NCBI GenBank assembly: GCA_946186215.1
Contig: CAMHMM010000107.1
Coordinates: forward strand, 1-6,587
Length of the DNA: 6,587 nt
Direction of reading: 5' to 3'
Source: an uncultured Ruminococcus sp.
GTDB taxonomy: Bacteria > Bacillota > Clostridia > Oscillospirales > Ruminococcaceae
The notes beneath the pieces were generated by a model. The model was not told the DNA's origin. It worked only from the letters and a program-made list of their open reading frames with translations, and ran no database searches. Made by a program: the position numbers and the translations under genes. This document shows, one piece after another, positions 1-5,244 of the stretch; position 1 is the first letter of the stretch; each line of letters starts with the position of its first letter.

Positions 1-503
1 CCGTGCAGGACTATCTTCGCCTGTTCGTCCAGCGAACGGATATACTCTATCCAGCGCATCAGGTCGAATTTTTCATAATAGCCCAGCCCCACATATTTGC
101 CTTCGCTGCGCCCGTGTGTGCGCAGATCGGGGATAAGCACATTATAGCCGTGCTTTGCAAACTCGGATGCATACGAATGCATATGCCAGCGGTTGGCAGT
201 GTAGCCGTGAACGGTAATGAGCCACTTGTGGCTGCTTTTATCTGTAACAGACAGATCCGCACGAAGCAGCAGACCGTCGTCGGAGAATATCTCGGTTTCT
301 TTTCTCGGAGCATTATTGCGCCATTCGTCGGCCTGCTGGTCGATCCTCTTCCTGTTATCGCCGAATTTATCCGACGGACTGAAGGTTATATCCTTACGGC
401 GCGAAAAGAACCTGCGGTACAGAGAATCTATCCCCGCAAAGCTCGCCCCTGCCAGTACACCTGCCGCAGCAGCCGCGCCTATCGCTATCTTCCTTGCTTT
501 CAT
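1..503 (-). CDS. Alpha/beta hydrolase with N-terminal membrane anchor, partial (C-terminus beyond left edge)
   Basis: The first 167 residues and part of the next are present. Residues 2-24 are a basic start followed by an Ala/Gly-rich hydrophobic stretch with five alanines in a row, which reads as an uncleaved signal anchor or a signal peptide, so the enzyme probably works at or outside the membrane. Residues 70-82 form the first strand (ETEIFSDDGLLLR). The oxyanion-hole strand WLITVHGYTANRW lies at 94-106 and PDLRTHGRSEG at 125-135, both typical of alpha/beta hydrolases of the YqkD/BEM46 kind. The window ends at VLHG, where the family continues with the G-x-S-x-G nucleophile elbow, so the catalytic Ser, Asp and His are not visible. 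The ATG at 503 has GAGGTG five bases upstream. It starts 44 bases after dut with no terminator between them, so it is probably the last visible gene of the operon. The substrate is unknown; such proteins are mostly esterases or peptidases. Confidence 0.85.
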   Translation of the reverse strand, partial: MKARKIAIGAAAAAGVLAGASFAGIDSLYRRFFSRRKDITFSPSDKFGDNRKRIDQQADEWRNNAPRKETEIFSDDGLLLRADLSVTDKSSHKWLITVHGYTANRWHMHSYASEFAKHGYNVLIPDLRTHGRSEGKYVGLGYYEKFDLMRWIEYIRSLDEQAKIVLH

Positions 504-547
504 GCTATCACCTCGTCATTCACAAATGCACAGCCTCACCTTGCGCA

Positions 548-1054
548 TCATATCCCGGTGCTGCCGAATCCACCGTGTCTTTCGCCCTGTGCATCATCAT
601 CCTCGGTTATACCGAACGGAATGAATATGCCCTGTGCAAAGGCGGTGCCCTGCGATATTTTCAAAGTCTTGCCCTGTGTGCTCTCATAGGTGAGCTTTAC
701 CATGATATGCCCTTCATTATCCGCATTGTAATAATCGCTGTCGATGATACCCACGGTATTGTCAAGGCGCAGGCGGAATTTTGTACCGAGGCCGCTCCTC
801 GGGGCGATCATAAGGAACCACCCCTCGTTTATCTTCGCCCTGATGCCCGTCGGAACGGTTATCGACTGCATGGGAGCCAGTTCAAACGAAAACGGAGCAT
901 AGAGATCATATCCTGCCGAGCCCGCCGTCGATCTTTTCGGCAGCGAAAAGACACATTCATCGTAGCTCACACCGACGGGATTCTCTTTTAAGAAATCGGA
1001 AAAGACACCTTCGGAAACAAATTCAAACCTGCCTGCAGCGGGTATATCAGCCAT
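548..1054 (-). CDS. dut: dUTP diphosphatase (dUTPase), trimeric type
   Basis: 168 residues. It hydrolyses dUTP to dUMP and pyrophosphate in the cytoplasm, which keeps uracil out of DNA and supplies the precursor of dTMP. All five motifs of the homotrimeric family are seen: AGYDLYA (47-53), PRSGLGTK (85-92), VGIIDSDYYN (101-110, catalytic Asp in GIID), GTAFAQGIFIPF (136-147) and RHGGFGSTG (159-167). Motif 3 has YYNADNEGH in place of the common YRGE; as I recall, this longer form occurs in Bacillota dUTPases. An N-terminal extension of about 40 residues precedes motif 1. The same frame runs open to 1198, but that part lies inside fruK. The ATG at 1054 has GAGGTG four bases upstream and gives a normal family length. 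The start overlaps the last 8 bases of fruK, so the two are probably translationally coupled. The family call is secure; why it sits behind fruK is not known. Confidence 0.96.
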   Translation of the reverse strand: MADIPAAGRFEFVSEGVFSDFLKENPVGVSYDECVFSLPKRSTAGSAGYDLYAPFSFELAPMQSITVPTGIRAKINEGWFLMIAPRSGLGTKFRLRLDNTVGIIDSDYYNADNEGHIMVKLTYESTQGKTLKISQGTAFAQGIFIPFGITEDDDAQGERHGGFGSTGI

Positions 1055-1961
1055 AATGCACCTCGCTGAGGAGCTTGTCAAAATCAGCCCTTGCGCACAG
1101 ACCGTCTGTGAATGCGGTAGCGCTTCCTGCGGCGGTGCCCCAGCGCAGAGCCTCGCGGAAATCTTTTGTCCTGTCATAGCCCGCAAGGAAGCCTGCAAGG
1201 AAGGAATCTCCCGCGCCTACGGTGCTTATAACCTTCCCCTTCGGAGCGGTTATCCTGTAAACATTGCCGTCCTCAGCAGCAAGAACAGCGCCCTTGTCCG
1301 CCATGGAGATTATAACATTCATCGCACCCATTGCACGGAGCTGTATAGCGCATTCCTCGGCAGACTGGTGAGAATCTATGATCTTTCCGCAGATCTCCTC
1401 TGCCTCGATATGGTTGGGCTTTATCAGCCAGGGGTGTAAATGCATTATCCTTGTAAGGAGCTCACCTGATGCATCAGCAGCGATGCGTGCGCGGGAAAAG
1501 AGCTTGTTGCATATGGTCTCGTAAATATTGCTGTCCACAGAGCGGGGAACGCTTCCCGCGAGAACAAGAGTGTCGTTTTCGCCAAGCTTATCGAGCTTTT
1601 TCATCAGCTCGTCCAGCTTTTCCCCGGGAATAACAGGGCCGCTTGCATTGAGCTCCGTTTCAACGCCGTTGTTGTCGGAGATCTTGACACATATCCTTGT
1701 CATGCCGCTGTCAAGAGTGGTAAAATCCGTTTTAACGCCCTTCTGCTCCAGACCTGCTGCAAGCTCCTTTCCCGTGAAGCCTGCGATGAAGCCGAGGGCA
1801 GTATTATCCGCATCAAGCTCGCTGAGTACAGTCGAAACATTTATGCCCTTGCCGCCGTAATGAACGCTCTCTGACTGTGAACGGTTGATAGTTCCCACGC
1901 AGATGTTTGCAAAGTTCATGGAGTAGTCGATCGCGGGGTTGAATGTAAGAGTATAGATCAT
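1047..1961 (-). CDS. fruK: 1-phosphofructokinase (PfkB/ribokinase family)
   Basis: 304 residues, the usual length for FruK/LacC-type hexose-phosphate kinases. The expected reaction is fructose 1-phosphate plus ATP to fructose 1,6-bisphosphate in the cytoplasm. The sequence opens with MIYTLTFNPAIDY, characteristic of the FruK/LacC/PfkB group. It carries the substrate-side motif GGKGINVS (36-43), WLIKPNHIE (178-186), and the C-terminal signature STVGAGDSFLAGF (246-258) with catalytic base Asp252 and the anion hole GAGD. The ATG at 1961 has AAGGAAG seven bases upstream. It lies 40 bases after lacI and overlaps dut. Tagatose-6-phosphate kinase (LacC) is the main alternative, because the families cannot be separated firmly by eye. 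I prefer fruK for the N-terminus and overall form. No fructose PTS gene is visible in the window, so the source of fructose 1-phosphate is not shown. The adjacent LacI protein is the obvious candidate regulator. Confidence 0.88.
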   Translation of the reverse strand: MIYTLTFNPAIDYSMNFANICVGTINRSQSESVHYGGKGINVSTVLSELDADNTALGFIAGFTGKELAAGLEQKGVKTDFTTLDSGMTRICVKISDNNGVETELNASGPVIPGEKLDELMKKLDKLGENDTLVLAGSVPRSVDSNIYETICNKLFSRARIAADASGELLTRIMHLHPWLIKPNHIEAEEICGKIIDSHQSAEECAIQLRAMGAMNVIISMADKGAVLAAEDGNVYRITAPKGKVISTVGAGDSFLAGFLAGYDRTKDFREALRWGTAAGSATAFTDGLCARADFDKLLSEVHYG

Positions 1962-1985
1962 AATTTTACTTCCTTTCTGTCATAG

Positions 1986-2008
1986 GCTCTGCCCTTTACG
2001 GTCAGAGC
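1986..2008 (-). promoter_or_regulatory. Hairpin over the lacI stop codon, upstream of fruK
   Basis: In the minus-strand transcript GCUCUG pairs with CAGAGC. Inside lies an A-G mismatch, then CC with GG, and a GUAAA loop. The hairpin includes the lacI UGA (2002-2004) and ends 24 bases before the fruK ATG, just ahead of its AAGGAAG site. No U run follows, so it is not a terminator. It may protect or process the message between regulator and enzyme genes, or be chance. Confidence 0.4.
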
Positions 2009-3006
2009 ACTGCGGATTCTCTTACTATTATCTTGTGTTCAAGGGTGATGGTCTCACCCAGATAGGTATCTGTTTTTATATCGGATACGATCTTTTTTGC
2101 AACAGTCACGCCCATTTCGTACCCGGGCTGCGCTACCGTTGTTATCTTCGGAGTGTACATCTCGCAGAGCGGGATATTGTCAAAGCCGCAGATCTGTATA
2201 TCCTTCCCGATCTTCTTTCCGTGGGAAAGATATCCCTTTATCGTTCCTGCCGCAAGAAGATCCGAAATGCACATTATCGCATCTGGCGGATCCTCCAGTG
2301 AAAGAAAATGCTCTGCGGCAGCAAGACCGCTTTCAAATTCATAGTCCCTGCGGAATATGTAGTCCTGCCGCACAGGAATGTTAAAATCCTTCAGCGTTTT
2401 GAGATAGCCCTTCAAGCGATTATCCGATGTAGGCGCGAGTATCTCCGTATCCGTTGTAACAAGCGCCACCTTGTTTATGCCTGTCTTGATAAATCGGCAC
2501 ACAGCTTCATAGGCCGCCTTTTCATTATCTATCACGACTGTCAGCACATGAGAATTTTCAACATTCTCCGAGCAGAGCGCAATATGATTGTGGGCAGCGT
2601 ATTCATCTATTTCCGCGGCACTCAGACGGCTCCCGAGTATTACCGCCGCATCCACAAGATGATTCGTGAGCATTCCCAACAGCCTTATCTCTGTATGGAT
2701 GAAGCTGTAGCTTGATGCGAGGAGGATATCATATTCACGGTTCACTCCGTCCTCAAGCCCGCGGATTATCTCGCTGTAGAATGAATTCTCGGTGGAAGGG
2801 AGGATCACAAGTATGTTTTTTGTCTCCCTTTTGCGAAGATTATGCGCCAGCTGATTCGGGTTGAAGCCAAGATCTCTTACCGCTTCGTTGACCGCGCGTC
2901 TTTTTTCATCAGAAACAGCCGAGGAGCCGTTTATCACCCTTGAGACCGTTGCCACGGAAACTCCCGCCGCTTTTGCGACATCCTTGATCGTTACATTGAC
3001 AAACAC
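2002..3006 (-). CDS. LacI-family transcriptional regulator (GTG start)
   Basis: 334 residues, the standard LacI/GalR length. Residues 5-27 are the helix-turn-helix (VTIKDVAKAAGVSVATVSRV then ING). Residues 48-60 are the hinge (FNPNQLAHNLRKR), with Leu57 placed to enter the minor groove; the family usually has Ala-Arg where this has Ala-His. The periplasmic-binding-protein-like sensor follows from about 63. Family landmarks include NRLKGY (196-201), PDAIMCISD (241-249), GFDN (274-277), TTVAQPGYEMG (289-299) and VRES (328-331), all near the sugar pocket or dimer interface. The effector cannot be read from the sequence; fructose phosphates are a guess from the neighbouring fruK. GTG at 3006 is the only usable start, since a TGA lies in frame at 3022-3024. 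Its ribosome site, AAAGGA, lies inside the last codons of the upstream membrane-protein gene, which ends 2 bases before it. I could not identify an operator, so what it represses is inference. Confidence 0.95.
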   Translation of the reverse strand: MFVNVTIKDVAKAAGVSVATVSRVINGSSAVSDEKRRAVNEAVRDLGFNPNQLAHNLRKRETKNILVILPSTENSFYSEIIRGLEDGVNREYDILLASSYSFIHTEIRLLGMLTNHLVDAAVILGSRLSAAEIDEYAAHNHIALCSENVENSHVLTVVIDNEKAAYEAVCRFIKTGINKVALVTTDTEILAPTSDNRLKGYLKTLKDFNIPVRQDYIFRRDYEFESGLAAAEHFLSLEDPPDAIMCISDLLAAGTIKGYLSHGKKIGKDIQICGFDNIPLCEMYTPKITTVAQPGYEMGVTVAKKIVSDIKTDTYLGETITLEHKIIVRESAVL

Positions 3007-3008
3007 TT

Positions 3009-3473
3009 TTACACGATCCTTTCACTTTCAGTAAGATCTCTGCCCTTCTCTTTCCTGCGGGCCTCTCTTGCAGACATTTTGTCATATGAGAAAATATCGA
3101 GCAGTGCAGCAAGTGCCAGCAGCACAGAAACCGAAACAGACGGAAAGATCCTTGATGTCAGTACATCAATGCTTTCCTGAGTTATAGTCTCGCTTACCAG
3201 CGAGTACAGGGCGTTTATTGGCAGTGCATACAGCACCGTTCCCGCCGCGCAGGCTGCAAGCGAACATATATCGGTAATCGTTTTCTTGAATAACAGCGTC
3301 ACCAGTGAGATCGTAAACATTAACGAGGATATCAGCAGCATTATTCCGATACTGCTGTATTTTTCGTCACTGACGGTAAGAATGGCGATCCCGCCCATCC
3401 CGTTGAGTATCAGTGAGCATATAACATAACAGGCTGCTCCGAGCCAGAAGGATATTTTTCTGATGATTTCCAT
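3009..3473 (-). CDS. Unrecognised small integral membrane protein, four predicted helices
   Basis: 154 residues that I do not recognise. Four hydrophobic segments are visible at about 8-33, 42-62, 68-92 and 109-128. A soluble loop of about 15 residues separates the third and fourth. The last 25 residues are strongly charged (SAREARRKEKGRD and onwards). By the positive-inside rule this tail and the KK at 63-64 point to the cytoplasm, so both ends are probably inside. No catalytic motif, signal-peptide cleavage site or metal-binding cluster stands out. The ATG at 3473 has GGAG five bases upstream and sits about 32 bases from the likely transcription start, making it the first gene of the operon. 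Its stop is 2 bases from the lacI start, so translation is probably coupled. A role as a membrane partner of the regulator or a small transporter-like protein is only speculation. Confidence 0.75.
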   Translation of the reverse strand: MEIIRKISFWLGAACYVICSLILNGMGGIAILTVSDEKYSSIGIMLLISSLMFTISLVTLLFKKTITDICSLAACAAGTVLYALPINALYSLVSETITQESIDVLTSRIFPSVSVSVLLALAALLDIFSYDKMSAREARRKEKGRDLTESERIV

Positions 3474-3512
3474 AGGATCTCCGTTTGGGGAAAATATATC
3501 AATTCATTTTTA

Positions 3513-3541
3513 ATTCTACCACATTTTTTGTTGATTTTCAA
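3513..3541 (-). promoter_or_regulatory. Sigma-A promoter of the membrane protein-lacI-fruK-dut operon
   Basis: On the minus strand the -35 box is TTGAAA (3536-3541) and the -10 box is TAGAAT (3513-3518), with a 17-base spacer. The spacer ends in TGG, giving a TGn extended -10. Transcription should start near 3505-3507, leaving a leader of about 32 bases before the ATG at 3473. Both boxes differ from consensus by few bases and the spacing is ideal, so the call is good, though it rests on sequence alone. Confidence 0.8.
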
Positions 3542-3552
3542 GTGTTTTTCAT

Positions 3553-3594
3553 AACATTATCCAAATTTAACAGATATTTATTACAAATAATGTT
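3553..3594. repeat. Short inverted repeat AACATTAT / ATAATGTT
   Basis: Perfect 8-base arms at 3553-3560 and 3587-3594 are separated by 26 bases in AT-rich DNA, just upstream of the minus-strand -35 box. Such a match is not rare in sequence this AT-rich. It could be a protein-binding pair, but I have no family match. Confidence 0.25.
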
Positions 3595-3620
3595 TTTTTT
3601 AAACCATATATTTTTTATGA

Positions 3621-3628
3621 TCGGCCGA
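3621..3628. repeat. G+C-rich palindrome TCGGCCGA between the divergent promoters
   Basis: This perfect 8-base palindrome stands out because the surrounding 150 bases are almost all A and T. It lies about 38 bases upstream of the trkA -35 box. Its position would suit a regulator binding site, but 8 bases is short and its centre is GC, unlike the central CG usual in LacI-family operators. It may be chance. Confidence 0.25.
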
Positions 3629-3665
3629 ATTCACATTTTAACAATAAATTTATTTTTCAAAATCC

Positions 3666-3694
3666 TTGCAATATCACGCCTGATGTGGTAAAAT
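3666..3694 (+). promoter_or_regulatory. Sigma-A promoter of trkA-trkH
   Basis: The -35 box is TTGCAA (3666-3671) and the -10 box is TAAAAT (3689-3694), separated by 17 bases. TGG immediately before the -10 box gives a TGn extended -10. Transcription should begin near 3700-3702, leaving a leader of about 37 bases that includes the trkA ribosome site. The stretch TGTGGTA around the -10 box is identical to that in the divergent promoter. Confidence 0.82.
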
Positions 3695-3738
3695 ATAGGA
3701 TGGTATTTTATTCGATTAACAAAGTAAACGAGGGTATC

Positions 3739-5103
3739 ATGAATATTATAATCGTAGGCTGCGGCAAGGTCGGTACAACGCTTGCACAAAAGCTTGATCA
3801 GGAAGGAAACAGCATAACCGTCATAGATATTGACGATTCCAAGGTGCAGGCTGTCTCTGATGCAAGCAATGTGATGGGGCTTATCGGCAACGGAGCCGTT
3901 CACAGTGTTCAAGTCGAAGCCGGTATACAAAGCGCTGATCTTCTCATAGCCGTAACAGGCTCTGATGAGCTGAATATTCTTTGCTGCATAACAGCAAAAA
4001 AATCAGGCAGCTGCCGAACCATCGCAAGAGTGCGAAACCCCGAATACATCGCCGAAACATCATTTCTGCAGTCAGAGCTCGGTCTTGCAATGACCATCAA
4101 CCCCGAGCTCGCAGCCGCACAGGAGATAGCAAGAATCCTTCAGTTCCCCTCGGCAATGAAGATAGATACATTCGCAGGCGGAAAGGTGGAACTTCTGAAA
4201 TTCAAGCTTCCCGAAGGCTGCCGCCTTGAAGGTATGGCAGTAAGAGAGGTAGTGCAGAACCTTCGTTCGGATGTCCTCGTGTGCATAATCGAAAGAAACG
4301 ATGATGCATTCATCCCGAACGGCGATTTCGTGTTCAGCCGTTCGGATATAGTTTCCATAATCGCCACACACAGCAATGCAAAGGATTTTTTCAAAAAGAT
4401 AAATTACCGCATGAACTCCGTCAAGGATGTCATGATCGCAGGCTGCGGCGAGATAGGCTACTATCTGACAAGCATCCTCAAAAGATCAGGCGTGGCTGTC
4501 AAGATCATCGAAAAGGACAGACAGCGATGCGAAAAGCTATCCATCGCTCTTGACAATACCGTGATAATAAACGATGATGCTACCTCGAAGGATATGCTTC
4601 TCGAGGAAGGCATTGAGGATGCTGGCGGAGTTGTGGCTCTTACCAATATGGACGAGGAAAATATCCTTCTCTCCCTCTTTGCCATAGATTCAAGCAAGGG
4701 AAAGGCAAAGGTCATCACAAAGGTAAACCGTCTTGATTTTGATGATGTAATTAGCAGACTTCCCCTCGACACGATAGTTTACCCTAAAAACCTTACCTCA
4801 GATGTGATAATAAGATACATCAGAGCGATGCAGAATACGATCGGCAGCAATGTGGAAACTCTTTACAATGTGTTCAGAGATAAGATCGAGGCAGCAGAAT
4901 TCAGGATCGCCGACGGCTCGCCTGTCATTGGAAAGCCGCTTGCAAAGCTAAAATTCAAGGAGCATACCCTTATCGCTGCGATACTGCGCAAAAACCGCGC
5001 ATTTATCCCCAGAGGCTCGGATGAGATCCAGCCCGGAGATTCCGTAGTAATAGTTTCTGACATAAAGCAGCTCAAGGATATAAGCGATATCCTTGTACGA
5101 TGA
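3739..5103 (+). CDS. trkA: Trk/Ktr potassium uptake regulatory subunit TrkA, two RCK modules
   Basis: 454 residues, the usual length of double-module TrkA. It is a soluble cytoplasmic protein that forms a ring under TrkH and gates K+ uptake in response to bound nucleotides. The first RCK_N Rossmann fold starts at once with IIIVGCGKVG (3-12; GxGxxG at 7-12) and the acidic end of strand 2 at Asp30/Asp32, where NAD(H) or ATP ribose binds. RCK_C 1 is roughly 143-222. The second fold has IAGCGEIG (233-240) with Glu258 at the equivalent place, and RCK_C 2 is roughly 375-454. The frame is open back to a GTG at 3685, but that codon overlaps the promoter spacer and lies upstream of the probable transcription start. 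The ATG at 3739 has AGGG four bases upstream and places the Rossmann strand correctly. It is cotranscribed with trkH. RCK_C domains of some Bacillota homologues bind cyclic di-AMP, which is possible here but not readable from sequence. Confidence 0.95.
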   Translation: MNIIIVGCGKVGTTLAQKLDQEGNSITVIDIDDSKVQAVSDASNVMGLIGNGAVHSVQVEAGIQSADLLIAVTGSDELNILCCITAKKSGSCRTIARVRNPEYIAETSFLQSELGLAMTINPELAAAQEIARILQFPSAMKIDTFAGGKVELLKFKLPEGCRLEGMAVREVVQNLRSDVLVCIIERNDDAFIPNGDFVFSRSDIVSIIATHSNAKDFFKKINYRMNSVKDVMIAGCGEIGYYLTSILKRSGVAVKIIEKDRQRCEKLSIALDNTVIINDDATSKDMLLEEGIEDAGGVVALTNMDEENILLSLFAIDSSKGKAKVITKVNRLDFDDVISRLPLDTIVYPKNLTSDVIIRYIRAMQNTIGSNVETLYNVFRDKIEAAEFRIADGSPVIGKPLAKLKFKEHTLIAAILRKNRAFIPRGSDEIQPGDSVVIVSDIKQLKDISDILVR

Positions 5104-5194
5104 TCAATGCAGCCGCAAATATAAATACTGCGGCATGACAAGGGGTGAAAAATGCGGCAACGGACTGATGTTTTGATATCCGCCGCTGTTTATA
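5104..5194 (+). promoter_or_regulatory. trkA-trkH intergenic leader with competing hairpins
   Basis: This 91-base gap is unusually structured. Hairpin A pairs GCCGCA (5112-5117) with TGCGGC (5129-5134) around an 11-base AT loop. Hairpin B pairs GCGG (5154-5157) and CGGA (5161-5164) with TCCG (5179-5182) and CCGC (5183-5186), leaving CAA bulged and a 14-base loop. TGCGGCA occurs twice (5129-5135 and 5153-5159), so GCCGCA at 5112 could pair with the second copy instead. That would put the ribosome site at 5141-5147 in the loop and exclude both A and B. No U tract follows either hairpin, so these are not intrinsic terminators. A regulatory role is inference. Confidence 0.45.
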
Positions 5195-5244
5195 ATGAAT
5201 TATTCCATGATCATAAATATTCTGGGCTGGCTTTTGTGCTTTGA
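5152..5244 (+). CDS. Possible 30-residue leader ORF overlapping the trkH start
   Basis: The frame opens with ATG four bases after AGGGGTG (5141-5147), the best ribosome site in this region and similar to those of dut and the hydrolase. It encodes 30 residues, beginning MRQRTDVLISAAVYNE, and stops at TGA 5242-5244. The stop is 47 bases past the trkH ATG, in a different frame. The peptide has no recognisable domain. It could be a translated leader that controls trkH, a chance frame behind an SD-like sequence, or the result of a one-base indel in the assembly. Reinitiation at trkH would require a long backward movement, so simple coupling is unlikely. Translation is unproven. Confidence 0.3.
   Translation: MRQRTDVLISAAVYNELFHDHKYSGLAFVL

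Larger units (their letters stand above)
3474..3738. other. AT-rich divergent intergenic region with two promoters
   Basis: These 265 bases separate the minus-strand lacI operon from plus-strand trkA and contain no gene I can support. The sequence is very AT-rich with several T runs. The outer parts hold the two sigma-A promoters listed separately. The middle (about 3542-3665) contains a short inverted repeat, AACATTAT at 3553-3560 and ATAATGTT at 3587-3594, and an isolated G+C-rich palindrome TCGGCCGA at 3621-3628. The runs of A and T upstream of each -35 box could act as UP elements. No riboswitch-like or tRNA-like fold was recognised. Confidence 0.85.

Noticed and set aside
3..689. Long open frame on the plus strand at the left edge
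   Set aside because: It lies antisense to the alpha/beta hydrolase and the end of dut, both of which have clear family motifs and ribosome sites. Its translation shows no domain and is Cys/Pro/Arg-rich, as shadow frames are.
1055..1198. Longer dUTPase start at 1198
   Set aside because: The extra 48 residues would overlap fruK deeply and resemble no dUTPase N-terminus. The ATG at 1054 has a good GAGGTG site.
3708..3719. Imperfect palindrome TTATTCGATTAA with central CG as a LacI operator
   Set aside because: One arm pair mismatches, the arms are entirely A/T, and it lies in the trkA leader rather than at the lacI operon promoter. This is expected by chance in such DNA.
3685..3738. Longer trkA from GTG 3685
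   Set aside because: The codon lies in the promoter spacer, upstream of the predicted transcription start. The family fold begins right at the ATG at 3739.
3474..3738. K+ (kimA/ydaO-type, cyclic di-AMP) riboswitch upstream of trkA
   Set aside because: The predicted trkA leader is only about 37 bases, and no conserved G+C-rich aptamer elements are visible.
3909..4772. Several minus-strand open frames inside trkA
   Set aside because: They are antisense to well-conserved RCK coding sequence, lack convincing ribosome sites and give Ser/Arg-rich low-information proteins.
5112..5134. Intrinsic terminator between trkA and trkH
   Set aside because: A 6-base-pair G+C stem exists but no U run follows it, and trkH depends on readthrough from the trkA promoter.
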